Positions 52,615 through 60,987 of a stretch of DNA of 64,000 nt are shown here, piece after piece (positions within the stretch are counted from its first letter, which is position 1; every line of letters starts with the position of its first letter). Position numbers and translations under genes: made by a program. The notes below the pieces were generated by a model that did not search any database, had not been told where the DNA came from, and saw only the letters and a list, made by a program, of their open reading frames with translations. The DNA is from an uncultured Bacteroidota bacterium. Its GTDB lineage: Bacteria; Bacteroidota; Bacteroidia; Bacteroidales; P3. The stretch lies in NCBI GenBank assembly GCA_902762805.1, contig CACWPQ010000001.1, forward strand, positions 62,001 to 126,000, written 5' to 3'.

Positions 52615-53217
52615 CTACCAGTTGCAGAAGGTGAAATAGGCGCCGAAGGCGAGCATGTGGAGGGTGGCGGATTCGGTGAGCATGGGGTCGTTCATGTCGT
52701 CGCTGCGCATGACCTTGTTGGAGTGGAGGAGGCGGTAGCCGACGTGAGCGCCGACGGCGGTGGCGCGGTTGAGGGCGTAGCGTGCGCCCACTTCGAGGCC
52801 GAGGTAGACACCGCCCTCTTCGATCTTGGTGACCGGGGGCTCGCTGGAGGCGCCGACAGGGAGCGAGTAGCCAGCCTGGATGGCGACGACGGGGGTGAGG
52901 CGGTCGCGGGTGAAGGCGCTGCGGAGGTCGACAAAGAGGGGCAGCTGTGTGAAGGCGCCGGTGGGGTCGGCGAGGTAGGCAAAGCCGAGGCCGACCGAGG
53001 CCTCCTTGCGGAACTGGAAGCCGCCGATGAGCGAGGGCATGAAGCCGGAGACCGAGTCGGCGATGCCGTTGAGGCCGGGGCTGCGGTTGAGGTTGAAGGC
53101 GTAGGCGGCGTCGGCGACGAAGTAGATGCCGCGCCAGCGGAATTCGATGTGCCGCTGGGCAGCTGCTGTGCCTGCGAGGCACAGCAGCATGGCGGCGGCA
53201 AGGATGATGCGTTTCAT
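52615..53217 (-). CDS. exported beta-barrel protein
   Basis: A 200-residue protein with a signal peptide (MKRIILAAAMLLCLAGTAAAQ) and repeated amphipathic strands (IYFVADAAYAFNLN, GGFQFRKEASVGLGFAYL, LTPVVAIQAGYSLPVG, GGVYLGLEVGARYALN, AVGAHVGYRLLHSN). It ends in LAFGAYFTFCNW, a final strand typical of outer-membrane barrels (aromatic last residue). Its ATG overlaps the CoA-transferase stop by one base, and it precedes the GH2-like gene by five bases. Function unknown; a small barrel of eight strands is plausible. Confidence 0.78.
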   Translation of the reverse strand: MKRIILAAAMLLCLAGTAAAQRHIEFRWRGIYFVADAAYAFNLNRSPGLNGIADSVSGFMPSLIGGFQFRKEASVGLGFAYLADPTGAFTQLPLFVDLRSAFTRDRLTPVVAIQAGYSLPVGASSEPPVTKIEEGGVYLGLEVGARYALNRATAVGAHVGYRLLHSNKVMRSDDMNDPMLTESATLHMLAFGAYFTFCNW

Positions 53218-53876
53218 TACTGGTTCATTTGCTTGAGGTCGGGGCTGACGATGAGGGTGGCCTCGGTGGCAGCCTGTACCTGTTCGACGGTGAACTCGGG
53301 GTTGATTTCGGTGAGGACGATGCCCTTGGGGGTGATTTCCATGACGCCCATCTCGGTGATGATCATGTTGACCTGGCCTTTGGCGGTGAGCGGGAGGGTG
53401 CACTTTTTGAGGATTTTGGGGTTGCCCTTGGCGGTGTGCTCCATGGCGAGGATGACGCGTTTGGCGCCGACGAGGAGGTCCATGGCGCCGCCCATGCCTG
53501 GGGTTTTCTTGCCGGGGATCATCCAGTTGGCGAGGTCGCCCTGCTCGTCGACCTGGAGTGCGCCGAGGATGGAGACGTCGACGTGGCCACCGCGGATGAT
53601 GCCGAAGGAGGTGGCGGAGTCGAAGGTGCAGGCACCGGTGGCGGGGGTAACGAAGCCGCCGCCGGCGTTGATGAACCAGGGGTCTTCCTTGCCGGCTTCG
53701 GGCGTGGGGCCCATGCCGATCATGCCGTTCTCGGACTGGAGCGTGACGTTGACGCCAGCGGGGAGGTAGTCGGGGATGAGGGTGGGGAGGCCGATGCCGA
53801 GGTTGACGACATCGCCGTCGTGCAGCTCCTGGGCGGCACGCTTGGCGATAAAGGGTTTGATCTGTTCTTTTTCCAT
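53217..53876 (-). CDS. 3-oxoacid CoA-transferase subunit B
   Basis: A 219-residue CoA-transferase beta subunit (AtoA/ScoB-like). The catalytic Glu is in LQSENGMIGMG (about residues 47-57). INAGGGFVTPATGACTFDSATSFGIIRGGHVDVSILGALQVDEQGDLANWMIPGK and GMGGAMDLLVGAKRVILAMEHT are strongly conserved family blocks. No A subunit gene is adjacent on either side; partners are normally paired, so it must be elsewhere or lost. Downstream of the lysine 5,6-aminomutase genes, it fits the CoA-transfer step in lysine fermentation to butyrate and acetate. An intergenic repeat lies between it and kamE. Confidence 0.88.
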   Translation of the reverse strand: MEKEQIKPFIAKRAAQELHDGDVVNLGIGLPTLIPDYLPAGVNVTLQSENGMIGMGPTPEAGKEDPWFINAGGGFVTPATGACTFDSATSFGIIRGGHVDVSILGALQVDEQGDLANWMIPGKKTPGMGGAMDLLVGAKRVILAMEHTAKGNPKILKKCTLPLTAKGQVNMIITEMGVMEITPKGIVLTEINPEFTVEQVQAATEATLIVSPDLKQMNQ

Positions 53877-53934
53877 TTCTATGTTGGATTTTAAGTTAAT
53901 TTTAACGTTTTGGGGTCGATTTCCGCCGGGGTTT

Positions 53935-54009
53935 TCTAGGGGAATGGTAGGGGGTCTCTAGGGGAATAGTTCGGCCCTTACACATTATTACCCATCGATG
54001 GGTAATAGT
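53935..54009. repeat. dispersed intergenic repeat, copy D, with a 22-bp palindrome
   Basis: Contains GGTAGGGGGTCTCTAGGGGA, TTCGGCCC and a perfect palindrome at 53986-54007 (TATTACCCATC and complement). Lies between kamE and the CoA-transferase gene, which it may isolate as a terminator. Confidence 0.8.
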
Positions 54010-54011
54010 GG

Positions 54012-54800
54012 TTACTTCCATCCGCGGTTGACCATTTCCTGGGCGACGAATGAGGCGACGTCGTCGGCGTAGGTGTTGGCGCCAAAGCCAGCGTCGTAGC
54101 CGAGTTCCTTGGCGAGCTCGTGGCTGATGCGTGGGCCGCCGCAGATGAGGATCATCTTGTCGCGCAGGCCTTCGGCTTCGAGCATTTCGACCAGTTCGGT
54201 CATGTTTTTGATGTGGACGTCTTTCTGGGTGACGGTCTGGCTGACGAGGAGGGCGTCGGCCTTGAGCTCGATGGCGCGGGCGATGAATTCGTCGTTGGGG
54301 ACCTGCGAGCCGAGGTTGTAGGCGTCGATCATGTCGTAGCGCTCGAGGCCGTAGTGTCCGGCGTAGCCTTTCATGTTCATGATGGCGTCGATGCCGACGG
54401 TGTGGGCGTCGGTGCCGGTGGAGGCGCCGACGCAGACGATTTTGCGGCCGATGTTTTCGCGGATGTATTCGTCGCAGGCGTGCATGTCCATGGTGGTGGA
54501 TTCCACCTTGGGGACATGGATGGTGGTGTAGTCGACGGTGTGGGTGAGGCTGCCGTAGCAGTTCATGAAGCAGAAGCCTTCGGTGAGCTCTTTCTGGTAG
54601 ACGACGAGTGGGTTCTCGAAGCCCATTTTCTTGAGGAGCTGCTTGGCGGCCTCTTCGGCCTCGGCGCCGGCGGGGACGGGGAGGGTGAAGCTGAGCTGCA
54701 CCTTGCCGTCGTTCATCGTGTCGCCGTAGGGTTTTATTTTGGTGAGGTCGAGGGTTTTGTCGTAGTCCTTCGCCTCCATGCTGTATAGTCCTTCGCTCAT
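54012..54800 (-). CDS. kamE: lysine 5,6-aminomutase beta subunit
   Basis: A 262-residue adenosylcobalamin-binding subunit. The B12 motif is GTDAHTVGIDAIM (DxHxxG near residues 131-136) followed by the GGPRISHELAKELGYDAGFG-type SGG pattern near the C-terminus. The N-terminal region (LTKIKPYGDTMNDGKVQLSFTLPVPAG) matches KamE-type subunits. With KamD it moves the terminal amino group of D- (or beta-) lysine, in the anaerobic fermentation of lysine, using cobalamin and PLP. It starts 18 bases after kamD. Confidence 0.93.
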   Translation of the reverse strand: MSEGLYSMEAKDYDKTLDLTKIKPYGDTMNDGKVQLSFTLPVPAGAEAEEAAKQLLKKMGFENPLVVYQKELTEGFCFMNCYGSLTHTVDYTTIHVPKVESTTMDMHACDEYIRENIGRKIVCVGASTGTDAHTVGIDAIMNMKGYAGHYGLERYDMIDAYNLGSQVPNDEFIARAIELKADALLVSQTVTQKDVHIKNMTELVEMLEAEGLRDKMILICGGPRISHELAKELGYDAGFGANTYADDVASFVAQEMVNRGWK

Positions 54801-54818
54801 ATCATTTTGTATTTGGGA

Positions 54819-56375
54819 TTACTTTTTACCTTTCATAAGTTCGACAAACGGGTTGAAGTAGTGCTCGCCCTTGAGGGTGACGCCGTCGAGGCCCTTGCCG
54901 CCGTTCTTCGGGCGCTTGACGTTGCCGAAGATGCCCTTTTCGAGGGCGGTGAAGAGGCCTTCGTTCTCCATGGTCTCGAGGAGGTGGGTGGCGTTGTGGA
55001 GCACTTCCTGTGCGCGGCGCTTGATGATGCCGCCTTCCTTGAATTCGACCTCCTCGCCGATGTCGCGCATGTTGTTGAAGATGTATTTGGCGTTCTCGAT
55101 GGAGAGGTAGCGGTCGGACATGAAGGGTGTGTGGATGGCTTCGGTGGGCATGCCGAGGAGCTGGAGGCCCTGGTGGGTCCACTGGCCGATGACGTTGAAG
55201 AGGGCGTCCTGGATGTGGCCGCGGAAGATGTTGCCGGTCATGAACTTGGTGGGGGGCATGTATTTGAGGGGCGCCTTGGGGAAGATTTCGCGGATCATCT
55301 GAGCCTGGGCCAGTTCGAAGAGGAAGCCGTTGGTGAGTTCGGGGTCCATCTCGAAGGCGTGGCCGAGGCCCATCTGCTCCTCGGGCAGGCCGGCCATGAG
55401 GGCGAGCTGCTCGTTGATGAGGTCGGAGGCGAGGACGGTGTGGGCTTCGTCGTAGGCGTCGGCGGTGGTGAGGTAGTTGTCCTCACCGGTGTTGATGATG
55501 ACGCCGGCGAAGCCGTTGATGATGCGTGAGAAGTACTGGTCGATGAGGGTGCGCTGCATGTTGATGTCGCGGAAGAGGATGCCGTAGAGGGCGTCGTTGA
55601 GCATGACGTCGAGGCCCTCGAGGGCGCCCATGGCGGCGATTTCGGGCATGCAGAGGCCGGAGCAGTAGTTGCAGAGGCGGATGTAGCGGCCCACCTCTTC
55701 GCCCACCTCGTCGAGCGCCTTGCGCATGATGCGGAAGTTCTCCTGGGTGGCGAAGGTGCCGCCGAAGCCCTCGGTGGTGGCGCCGTAGGGCACATAGTCG
55801 AGCAGCGACTGGCCGGTGGTGCGGATGACGGCGATGATGTCGGCTCCCTGGCGCGCGCCGGCCTGGGCCTGGACGACGTCCTCGTAGATGTTGCCCGTGG
55901 CGACGATGATGTAGAGGTAGGGCTTGCTGCCCTCCCCTATCGTCTCGATGTACTTCTCGCGGCGCAGGCGGTTGCTGCGCACTTTGGTGACGGTGGCTTC
56001 GATGACGGGCTGGAGGGCGCGGTCGATTTCCGCCTTGGTGTGGATAGGGAGCTGCGTGATGTCGAGTTTGCCTTCGGCGATGGCCTCGGCGATCTGCTGG
56101 GGCGTCTTGCCGGTTTCGGCCATGGCGTTGCCGACATAGAACATCACGCCCTGGCCGAGGGCGCCTTTGCTCTTGAGCTCCTCGACCACCACGTTGGGCA
56201 TGGGGACCTCGTTCTCGTCGACGCCGTCGATGCCGAGGAAGCGGCACAGTGTGCGCTCGACGGCCACGGTGGTGTAGTCTTCGACGAAATCCTGCACCTG
56301 GCCGGCGATGCGGCGAGCCACGTCGCGCGCGTGCTCAACCTGCACAAAATCAAGTCCTACTTTACTTTTTTGCAT
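54819..56375 (-). CDS. kamD: lysine 5,6-aminomutase alpha subunit
   Basis: A 518-residue TIM-barrel subunit that binds PLP with a lysine on the partner subunit. Family blocks are ALGQGVMFYVGNAMAETGKTPQQIAEAIAEGK, AQAGARQGADIIAVIRTTGQSLLDYVPYGATTEGFGGTFATQENFRIMR, YIRLCNYCSGLCMPEIAAMGALEGLDVMLNDALYGILFRDINMQRTLIDQYFSR and NTGEDNYLTTADAYDEAHTVLASDLINEQLA. Length is normal. The -7 element TATCTTTG lies 50 bases upstream (56424-56431 minus). No kamA (2,3-aminomutase) is in the window. Confidence 0.94.
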   Translation of the reverse strand: MQKSKVGLDFVQVEHARDVARRIAGQVQDFVEDYTTVAVERTLCRFLGIDGVDENEVPMPNVVVEELKSKGALGQGVMFYVGNAMAETGKTPQQIAEAIAEGKLDITQLPIHTKAEIDRALQPVIEATVTKVRSNRLRREKYIETIGEGSKPYLYIIVATGNIYEDVVQAQAGARQGADIIAVIRTTGQSLLDYVPYGATTEGFGGTFATQENFRIMRKALDEVGEEVGRYIRLCNYCSGLCMPEIAAMGALEGLDVMLNDALYGILFRDINMQRTLIDQYFSRIINGFAGVIINTGEDNYLTTADAYDEAHTVLASDLINEQLALMAGLPEEQMGLGHAFEMDPELTNGFLFELAQAQMIREIFPKAPLKYMPPTKFMTGNIFRGHIQDALFNVIGQWTHQGLQLLGMPTEAIHTPFMSDRYLSIENAKYIFNNMRDIGEEVEFKEGGIIKRRAQEVLHNATHLLETMENEGLFTALEKGIFGNVKRPKNGGKGLDGVTLKGEHYFNPFVELMKGKK

Positions 56376-56423
56376 TGTTGTCTATATTGTTTGTTTATTG
56401 TTTTTATAGTTAAATTCAAAATG

Positions 56424-56431
56424 CAAAGATA
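56424..56431 (-). promoter_or_regulatory. -7 element of the kam operon
   Basis: TATCTTTG on the minus strand, 49 bases before kamD; the -33 box is weak. Confidence 0.5.
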
Positions 56432-56463
56432 CAAAAAAAAAATGAACTGAAAAAAAAATAAAA

Positions 56464-56536
56464 ATTCAGCATACAAAGCGAGGCCTCGCTGATCGCCAGC
56501 GATCTGGTGGAAAACCTCAAATATGTCGACTTGTAG
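56464..56536 (+). pseudogene. possible fragment of a gene 3' end
   Basis: In one frame the sequence encodes FSIQSEASLIASDLVENLKY, then VDL and a stop, which looks like a protein C-terminus but has no start and lies in an AT-rich gap. I could not match it to a family. Confidence 0.25.
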
Positions 56537-56603
56537 GCGCCAACCGCCCCTCACATATCCGGGTACAGCATGCAATGGAACTTAATCCCCAACATAAGGA
56601 GGG

Positions 56604-58505
56604 TTAATAATTCTTCACAGTGCCATGTCCCCAACATTCAGAGCAAGGATAGTGACAGTGTTCTGACGAATATCCACAGACAGAACAGGTTGTTCCTGCA
56701 TAATTCTTGTATGGTTGCATAGCTCCAGATGTGCTTGCAGCGCAATTGCTATATCTTTCAGTATTCCACCTTCTGCCTCCGCAACGACTGCATGTAGACC
56801 GACTGCTGTATGTGGAGCGACTATTTGACGAACTCGAAGAGCTTCTCCGCTCCTGCCGTTTTGTCTCCATATAAGCCTCCGCCTCGCCTGGCATCATATA
56901 CTTGACAAACAAAGTGAACCCTTCACCTTTGCATGTTCCACACCTTCCACTAGCAAAGCAAATGACGCATGGCATATATCTGCCTATCATTGCATAACCA
57001 TTACCTGTTCCGAAACAATGGCTACATTGCTTGGTTCCTTGGCAACTATAGCATCTCCATACATTTTTGCCCCAACTACTACCATCATCATTCATCCACA
57101 TCTCTTGGTATCCCATCGTCCCCAAATCAACATAGACATACTTCCCCTCTGGATATCCCATATTACCCGAAGGAGCCAGTGTACTTAATATTGCACCATT
57201 TAAATTTTTCCGTGTGTCCACTCTAGCCACTTGCGGAGTGGATGATTGGCGATTATTCTGCATGCTGTTATCCACCTGCTGGGTTACATAAAAGCCCACA
57301 CTGCCACTACTCCCACCTGGGATTATTTTTCCTTTCATATCATGAATTTCCCATTGCACCTGCAAATCGTGTTTCCCTTTAGCCAAGTGCAATTCATCAT
57401 ATGGGAAAAACATTTTGCAATCAGAATAGGTTGCATTATCATATCCCGGAGTAATATTTACATGAGTTGCCGCCTGACCATCGACAGTGTTGTATCTTTT
57501 GTTTATATCTTTTACAACTCTGCCATTCGCGTATTTGAAATAAGCTGCCACTTGTAGTTTTTCACCCTTGTGATTGTTGACATCAAAATTGGCATGAAGT
57601 ACCATTCCCTTAACATTATTCTCCATAACATTATGCTCTATCCAATACTTGTGGAAACTCACGTCTTTCACATTGGTATGTACTTGATCCTTCGCAGGCT
57701 TACTCATTCGAGTGTTTGTTGCAACCAATTCGCTTTGGGGTTTAGATGGTTTGGAAGCAAGTTGCTCTGGTTGCCGGACAGATTCTGGCTTCGGCTTTGG
57801 AGTTGTCTTGGGGGCTGGCGGGTCGAAATTCATGTTTTCAAGGCGCTGCTTGGCCAACTCGTCGCCACGGTCTGCGGCCATCTTCAACCAATAACGTGCC
57901 GAATCGCCGTTCCTCTCGACACCTTGTCCATACAAGAATCTCATTCCTATGCGCTCGGCGGCATCGTTGTCGCCCTCGCGGGCTATTCGATACAGCCGCT
58001 GGTCGGCACTTTCTGTGCGGACCTCGGCTTTCAAATCCGTGGATGCCCATCGCGACCTAGCATATCCCATATCCTCGGAACGCTGCAGCCAATAACCGGC
58101 TTTTTCTTGGTCTATTGGCACACCCCAACCATTGGAATAGTTGTCGTATAGTTCGTATGCGGCCCTGGCATCTCCAGCCTCGGCGGCCTTTTCGTACCAG
58201 CGGTTGGCTTTCTTACCATTTTTTGAGACCCCTTGCCCACGCATATACCGCTTGGCCAGCCAATACATGGCATCGGGATCTCCGTTCTTGGCCTGTCGTT
58301 TCAGTGCCGCCACCTCAGGGTCGCGTGTTGCCAAGCTGGTGATACCCAATACACCGAGTCCTGCTATAGCCAACGAGCCCCACATTATCAGCAACGCTTT
58401 CTTGCGTTTGGTAACAATCATCCATACCGACAAAGCCACCACCAAGACCGCCACAGATAGCATTACTCCCAGAGTAAATGCCTGTACATAAGGATTCATC
58501 TCCAA
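56604..58505 (-). CDS. membrane protein with Sel1 repeats and DnaJ-like zinc motifs
   Basis: A 633-residue protein. Two transmembrane helices (about residues 10-32 and 37-55) precede Sel1-like repeats (NGDPDAMYWLAKRYMRGQGVSKNGKKANRWYEKAAEAGDARAAYELY, and twice more to about 220), then a Pro/Lys/Ser-rich linker and a beta-rich domain (NVKGMVLHANFDVNNHKGEKLQVAAYF). The C-terminal 150 residues hold several CxxC pairs resembling DnaJ zinc fingers (CYSCQGTKQCSHCFGTG, CVICFASGRCGTCKGEG, CSRCGG, CSVCG, CSECWGHG). AT-richer than its neighbours; function unknown. Protein-binding in the envelope is a guess. Confidence 0.8.
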   Translation of the reverse strand: MEMNPYVQAFTLGVMLSVAVLVVALSVWMIVTKRKKALLIMWGSLAIAGLGVLGITSLATRDPEVAALKRQAKNGDPDAMYWLAKRYMRGQGVSKNGKKANRWYEKAAEAGDARAAYELYDNYSNGWGVPIDQEKAGYWLQRSEDMGYARSRWASTDLKAEVRTESADQRLYRIAREGDNDAAERIGMRFLYGQGVERNGDSARYWLKMAADRGDELAKQRLENMNFDPPAPKTTPKPKPESVRQPEQLASKPSKPQSELVATNTRMSKPAKDQVHTNVKDVSFHKYWIEHNVMENNVKGMVLHANFDVNNHKGEKLQVAAYFKYANGRVVKDINKRYNTVDGQAATHVNITPGYDNATYSDCKMFFPYDELHLAKGKHDLQVQWEIHDMKGKIIPGGSSGSVGFYVTQQVDNSMQNNRQSSTPQVARVDTRKNLNGAILSTLAPSGNMGYPEGKYVYVDLGTMGYQEMWMNDDGSSWGKNVWRCYSCQGTKQCSHCFGTGNGYAMIGRYMPCVICFASGRCGTCKGEGFTLFVKYMMPGEAEAYMETKRQERRSSSSSSNSRSTYSSRSTCSRCGGRRWNTERYSNCAASTSGAMQPYKNYAGTTCSVCGYSSEHCHYPCSECWGHGTVKNY

Positions 58506-58705
58506 AATAATAATTTCTTTGTGCCTACTCTTTGATGCAGTTTTCGGCGACCCTGCATGTTTTTGCTGCGAGCCGAAGGCCGATGTTTTTAAGTGCAGAC
58601 ATGAAGAAAGGTGCGATTCTTCGTGTGCGCAAACTTATTGACTCAACAGGTTCTGGTAAACCTTCACACTAATATGTTTATGTCGCGACTTCTTCATTTA
58701 CTGTT
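58506..58705. other. intergenic gap
   Basis: Two hundred bases between the Sel1 gene and the toxin gene, with no recognisable gene, promoter or hairpin. Confidence 0.4.
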
Positions 58706-59203
58706 TTACAGTTTTTCGACTTCCTCTTCCAGCAAGCCAGTGTAGCGCACTATCTGCCCGGCAGGCATGCCGTCGTTTTTCATGCGGCGGGCAATTTTCA
58801 CTATATCCTCGCCGGCATTGACGCCAAACTCATCGGGGAGCGATGCCCAAACCTCCCAATCGGTCTCGGACAGATAGCCCTCCACTTGCTTGCGCAGCTC
58901 GGGGATTCCATTGACGGCGGTGTCATACAGCGTTTCTGAAATAATGTGTGCATAGTCGTGCACCAATACATGGCGCATTCCTTGTACCGTTTTCCACGGT
59001 GTGGCAGGGTGAGCCCTCTTAAATGCCTTGCTCAACATATATGCCGCTTCTCCAACGATTTCCACATTCTTCATTATGGAATAGTAAGTACGCTTGTCGG
59101 CGGCCATCGTCTCGAGTGTATGCCCCTCGATGAGCATCGCCACATTGTCGGAATATTCGAGAATATCCTCCAGCCGTCCTTTATCTCTAGCTCTTTCTCT
59201 CAT
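58706..59203 (-). CDS. HepT-like (DUF86) toxin with C-terminal extension
   Basis: A 165-residue HEPN-fold protein. The RX4-HXY active-site motif of HepT-type toxins is RHVLVHDY (about residue 76), within MRHVLVHDYAHIISETLYDTA. It starts MRERARDKGRLEDILEYSDN, 17 bases before the end of the nucleotidyltransferase gene. After the HEPN part the C-terminal 50 residues (DIVKIARRMKNDGMPAGQIVRYTGLLEEEVEKL) resemble the tail of Rpn/PD-(D/E)xK transposase-like proteins, an addition I do not know in HepT. In known MntA-HepT pairs the nucleotidyltransferase AMPylates HepT at its Tyr. Active site is intact. Confidence 0.82.
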   Translation of the reverse strand: MRERARDKGRLEDILEYSDNVAMLIEGHTLETMAADKRTYYSIMKNVEIVGEAAYMLSKAFKRAHPATPWKTVQGMRHVLVHDYAHIISETLYDTAVNGIPELRKQVEGYLSETDWEVWASLPDEFGVNAGEDIVKIARRMKNDGMPAGQIVRYTGLLEEEVEKL

Positions 59204-59489
59204 AGATAAGTATTTTATCACGGTTGGCGGTTTCGGCGGCATAAGGGCGGAGTGAGCCCTCCTCCACCAAATCCACCTCGCGACCGAGCAATTCCTGCAA
59301 ATCCATCAGCATACCTCCATGGGTAAACAATGTAAATGGTTTACCCGAACGGTCGGGCACGAAAAGGATGTCCACGTCGCTTCTCGGCGTCTCCTCCCCA
59401 CGGGCAAAAGAGCCGAACAGCCATGCCTTCAAGACCGGCTGGGTCTTGAAATAATCGGCAATGGTCTTGGTTATCATGTCTGTACTCAT
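59187..59489 (-). CDS. MntA-like nucleotidyltransferase antitoxin
   Basis: A 100-residue minimal nucleotidyltransferase. The motif is GSFARGEETPRSDVDILFVPDR (about residues 24-46; G-S-x-A-R and D-x-D). It is the usual partner and antitoxin of HepT. The start is placed at 59489, since the upstream frame begins before the transcript start given by the -7 element at 59517-59524. It overlaps hepT by 17 bases, so the pair is coupled. In related systems it transfers AMP to HepT to neutralise it. Confidence 0.85.
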   Translation of the reverse strand: MSTDMITKTIADYFKTQPVLKAWLFGSFARGEETPRSDVDILFVPDRSGKPFTLFTHGGMLMDLQELLGREVDLVEEGSLRPYAAETANRDKILIYERKS

Positions 59490-59516
59490 ACTATGGCAGA
59501 TGATGTTTTCGAGTTG

Positions 59517-59549
59517 CAAAAGTACACTTTTTTTTTGCAACCGGCCAAA
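59517..59549 (-). promoter_or_regulatory. promoter of the MntA/HepT pair
   Basis: TACTTTTG on the minus strand (59517-59524) and TTTG (59546-59549), 21 bases apart, 28 bases before the nucleotidyltransferase start. It lies in the gap to the MATE gene. Confidence 0.6.
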
Positions 59550-59550
59550 A

Positions 59551-60894
59551 TTATTTTGTGTGGCGGCGGACGAGCTGCGGGGCGAAGCGCCAGAGGAGCC
59601 AGGCGCAGAGCAGCAGGGTGAGCACCTCGGCCAAGTCCACCGCCCACCAGATGCCGTCGATGCCCACCAGCCCCGGCAGGGCTATCACGGCGCCGAGCTC
59701 GAACACCAGCGCACGCGCGAAACTCGCCACCGCGCTCACCACCCCGTTGTTAAGTCCCGTGAAGAGTGCCGAGACGAACATGTTCCCCCCCGCCAGGAGG
59801 AAGCAGAGCATATAGATGCGTATCGCGCGCGTGGTCAGGGCAGTGAGGGCTGCATCGTAGCCCACGAAGAGGTGTGCCAGCGGCCCGGCCAGCAGCTGGG
59901 CTATCGCCGTCACCCCCAGCCCCATCACGCCCAGCAGCACCAGCGACTTGCGCACCAGCGACCGCTGCTCGGCGAGGTCGCCCGCGCCGTAGTGGTAGCC
60001 GATGACGGGCGTCAGGCCCAGGTTGTAGCCTATCAGCAGGGCGGCGAAGATGAATGCCAGGTACATGGTGATGCCGTAGGCCGCCACGCCGTCCTCGCCC
60101 AGGTAGTGCATCAGCTGCAGGTTGTAGACGATGCTCACCACACTCATGGCGATGTTGCCGACGTACTCCGACAGGCCGTTGCTGCAGGCCTTGCGGATGT
60201 AGACCCCCATCCAGCGCGTGCGCACCAAGCGCAGGCTGGAGCGGTTGCGCCGCGAGGAGAAATAGTAGAGCGGATAGAAGCCTGCCACCAGTTGCGACGC
60301 CGCCGTGGCCACCGCCGCGCCGGCCACCCCCATCTCCAGTTGCCACACCAGCGCGGCATCGAGCACGATATTCACCACACCGCCCACCACGGCCATCAGC
60401 GTCCCCAGCTGCGGCCGCTCGCCGGCCATGTAGAACGACTGGAAGGCCATCTGGAGCACAAAGCCGGGCATGCCGAGCATGCAGAGGCGCGTGTAGAGGA
60501 CGCACTCGGCCAGCATCCCCTCGTCGGCCCCCAGCAGGAGCGCCAGCGGCCGCGCCAGCAGCGCCATCAAGAGGCCCATGACCAGCCCCGAGAGCAGGGC
60601 GAACTGCACCAGCATGGAGAAGACGCGGTTGGCCTTCTCCGGATAGCCCTCGCCCTTGATTTTGGCCACCAGGGCGGCGCCGCCCGTGCCCACCATCAGA
60701 CCCAGCGAGCTCAGCAGCATCATCGCCGGCCACATCAGGTTGACCGCCGCAAAGCCGCTCTTGCCGGCATAGTTCGATACAAAGAAGCCGTCCACGATGG
60801 AATAGACCGACGTCACCAGCACCATCGCGATGCTGGGCAACACCGTCCGCATGATGCGCCGGTAGCCATAATGTCCTGACAGAGAGACTTCCAT
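59551..60894 (-). CDS. MATE-family efflux transporter
   Basis: A 447-residue membrane protein of the MATE/MVF superfamily with about twelve hydrophobic segments. It starts MEVSLSGHYGYRRIMRTVLPSIAMVLVTSVYSIVDGFFVSNYAGKSGFAAVNL, the first helices of the family, and has the usual mid-repeat MGLLMALLARPLALLLGADEGMLAECVLYTRL and MYLAFIFAALLIGYNLGLTPVIGYHYGAG, where the GYNxGxTPVIGY block is typical. It exports cationic or other compounds using Na+ or H+ gradients; substrates unknown. A TATCTTTG element lies 29 bases upstream (60923-60930 minus). The much longer frame that continues past 60894 is antisense to porU and rejected. Confidence 0.92.
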   Translation of the reverse strand: MEVSLSGHYGYRRIMRTVLPSIAMVLVTSVYSIVDGFFVSNYAGKSGFAAVNLMWPAMMLLSSLGLMVGTGGAALVAKIKGEGYPEKANRVFSMLVQFALLSGLVMGLLMALLARPLALLLGADEGMLAECVLYTRLCMLGMPGFVLQMAFQSFYMAGERPQLGTLMAVVGGVVNIVLDAALVWQLEMGVAGAAVATAASQLVAGFYPLYYFSSRRNRSSLRLVRTRWMGVYIRKACSNGLSEYVGNIAMSVVSIVYNLQLMHYLGEDGVAAYGITMYLAFIFAALLIGYNLGLTPVIGYHYGAGDLAEQRSLVRKSLVLLGVMGLGVTAIAQLLAGPLAHLFVGYDAALTALTTRAIRIYMLCFLLAGGNMFVSALFTGLNNGVVSAVASFARALVFELGAVIALPGLVGIDGIWWAVDLAEVLTLLLCAWLLWRFAPQLVRRHTK

Positions 60895-60922
60895 ACTTAC
60901 TTGCCGATTGCAATTCGGACTG

Positions 60923-60930
60923 CAAAGATA
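60923..60930 (-). promoter_or_regulatory. -7 element of the MATE gene
   Basis: TATCTTTG on the minus strand, 28 bases before the start; a TTG at 60953-60955 is a weak -33 box. Confidence 0.55.
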
Positions 60931-60987
60931 CAACTTTATTCCGAGCTGGATACAATAAAATGACAAGTTGCGAGTTAATGGGAGCGA

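Noticed and set aside
49418..53182. Upstream extension of the GH2-like frame to 53182
   Set aside because: The extension is Arg/Pro-rich and overlaps the beta-barrel gene in another frame; the signal peptide beginning at 52609 marks the true start.
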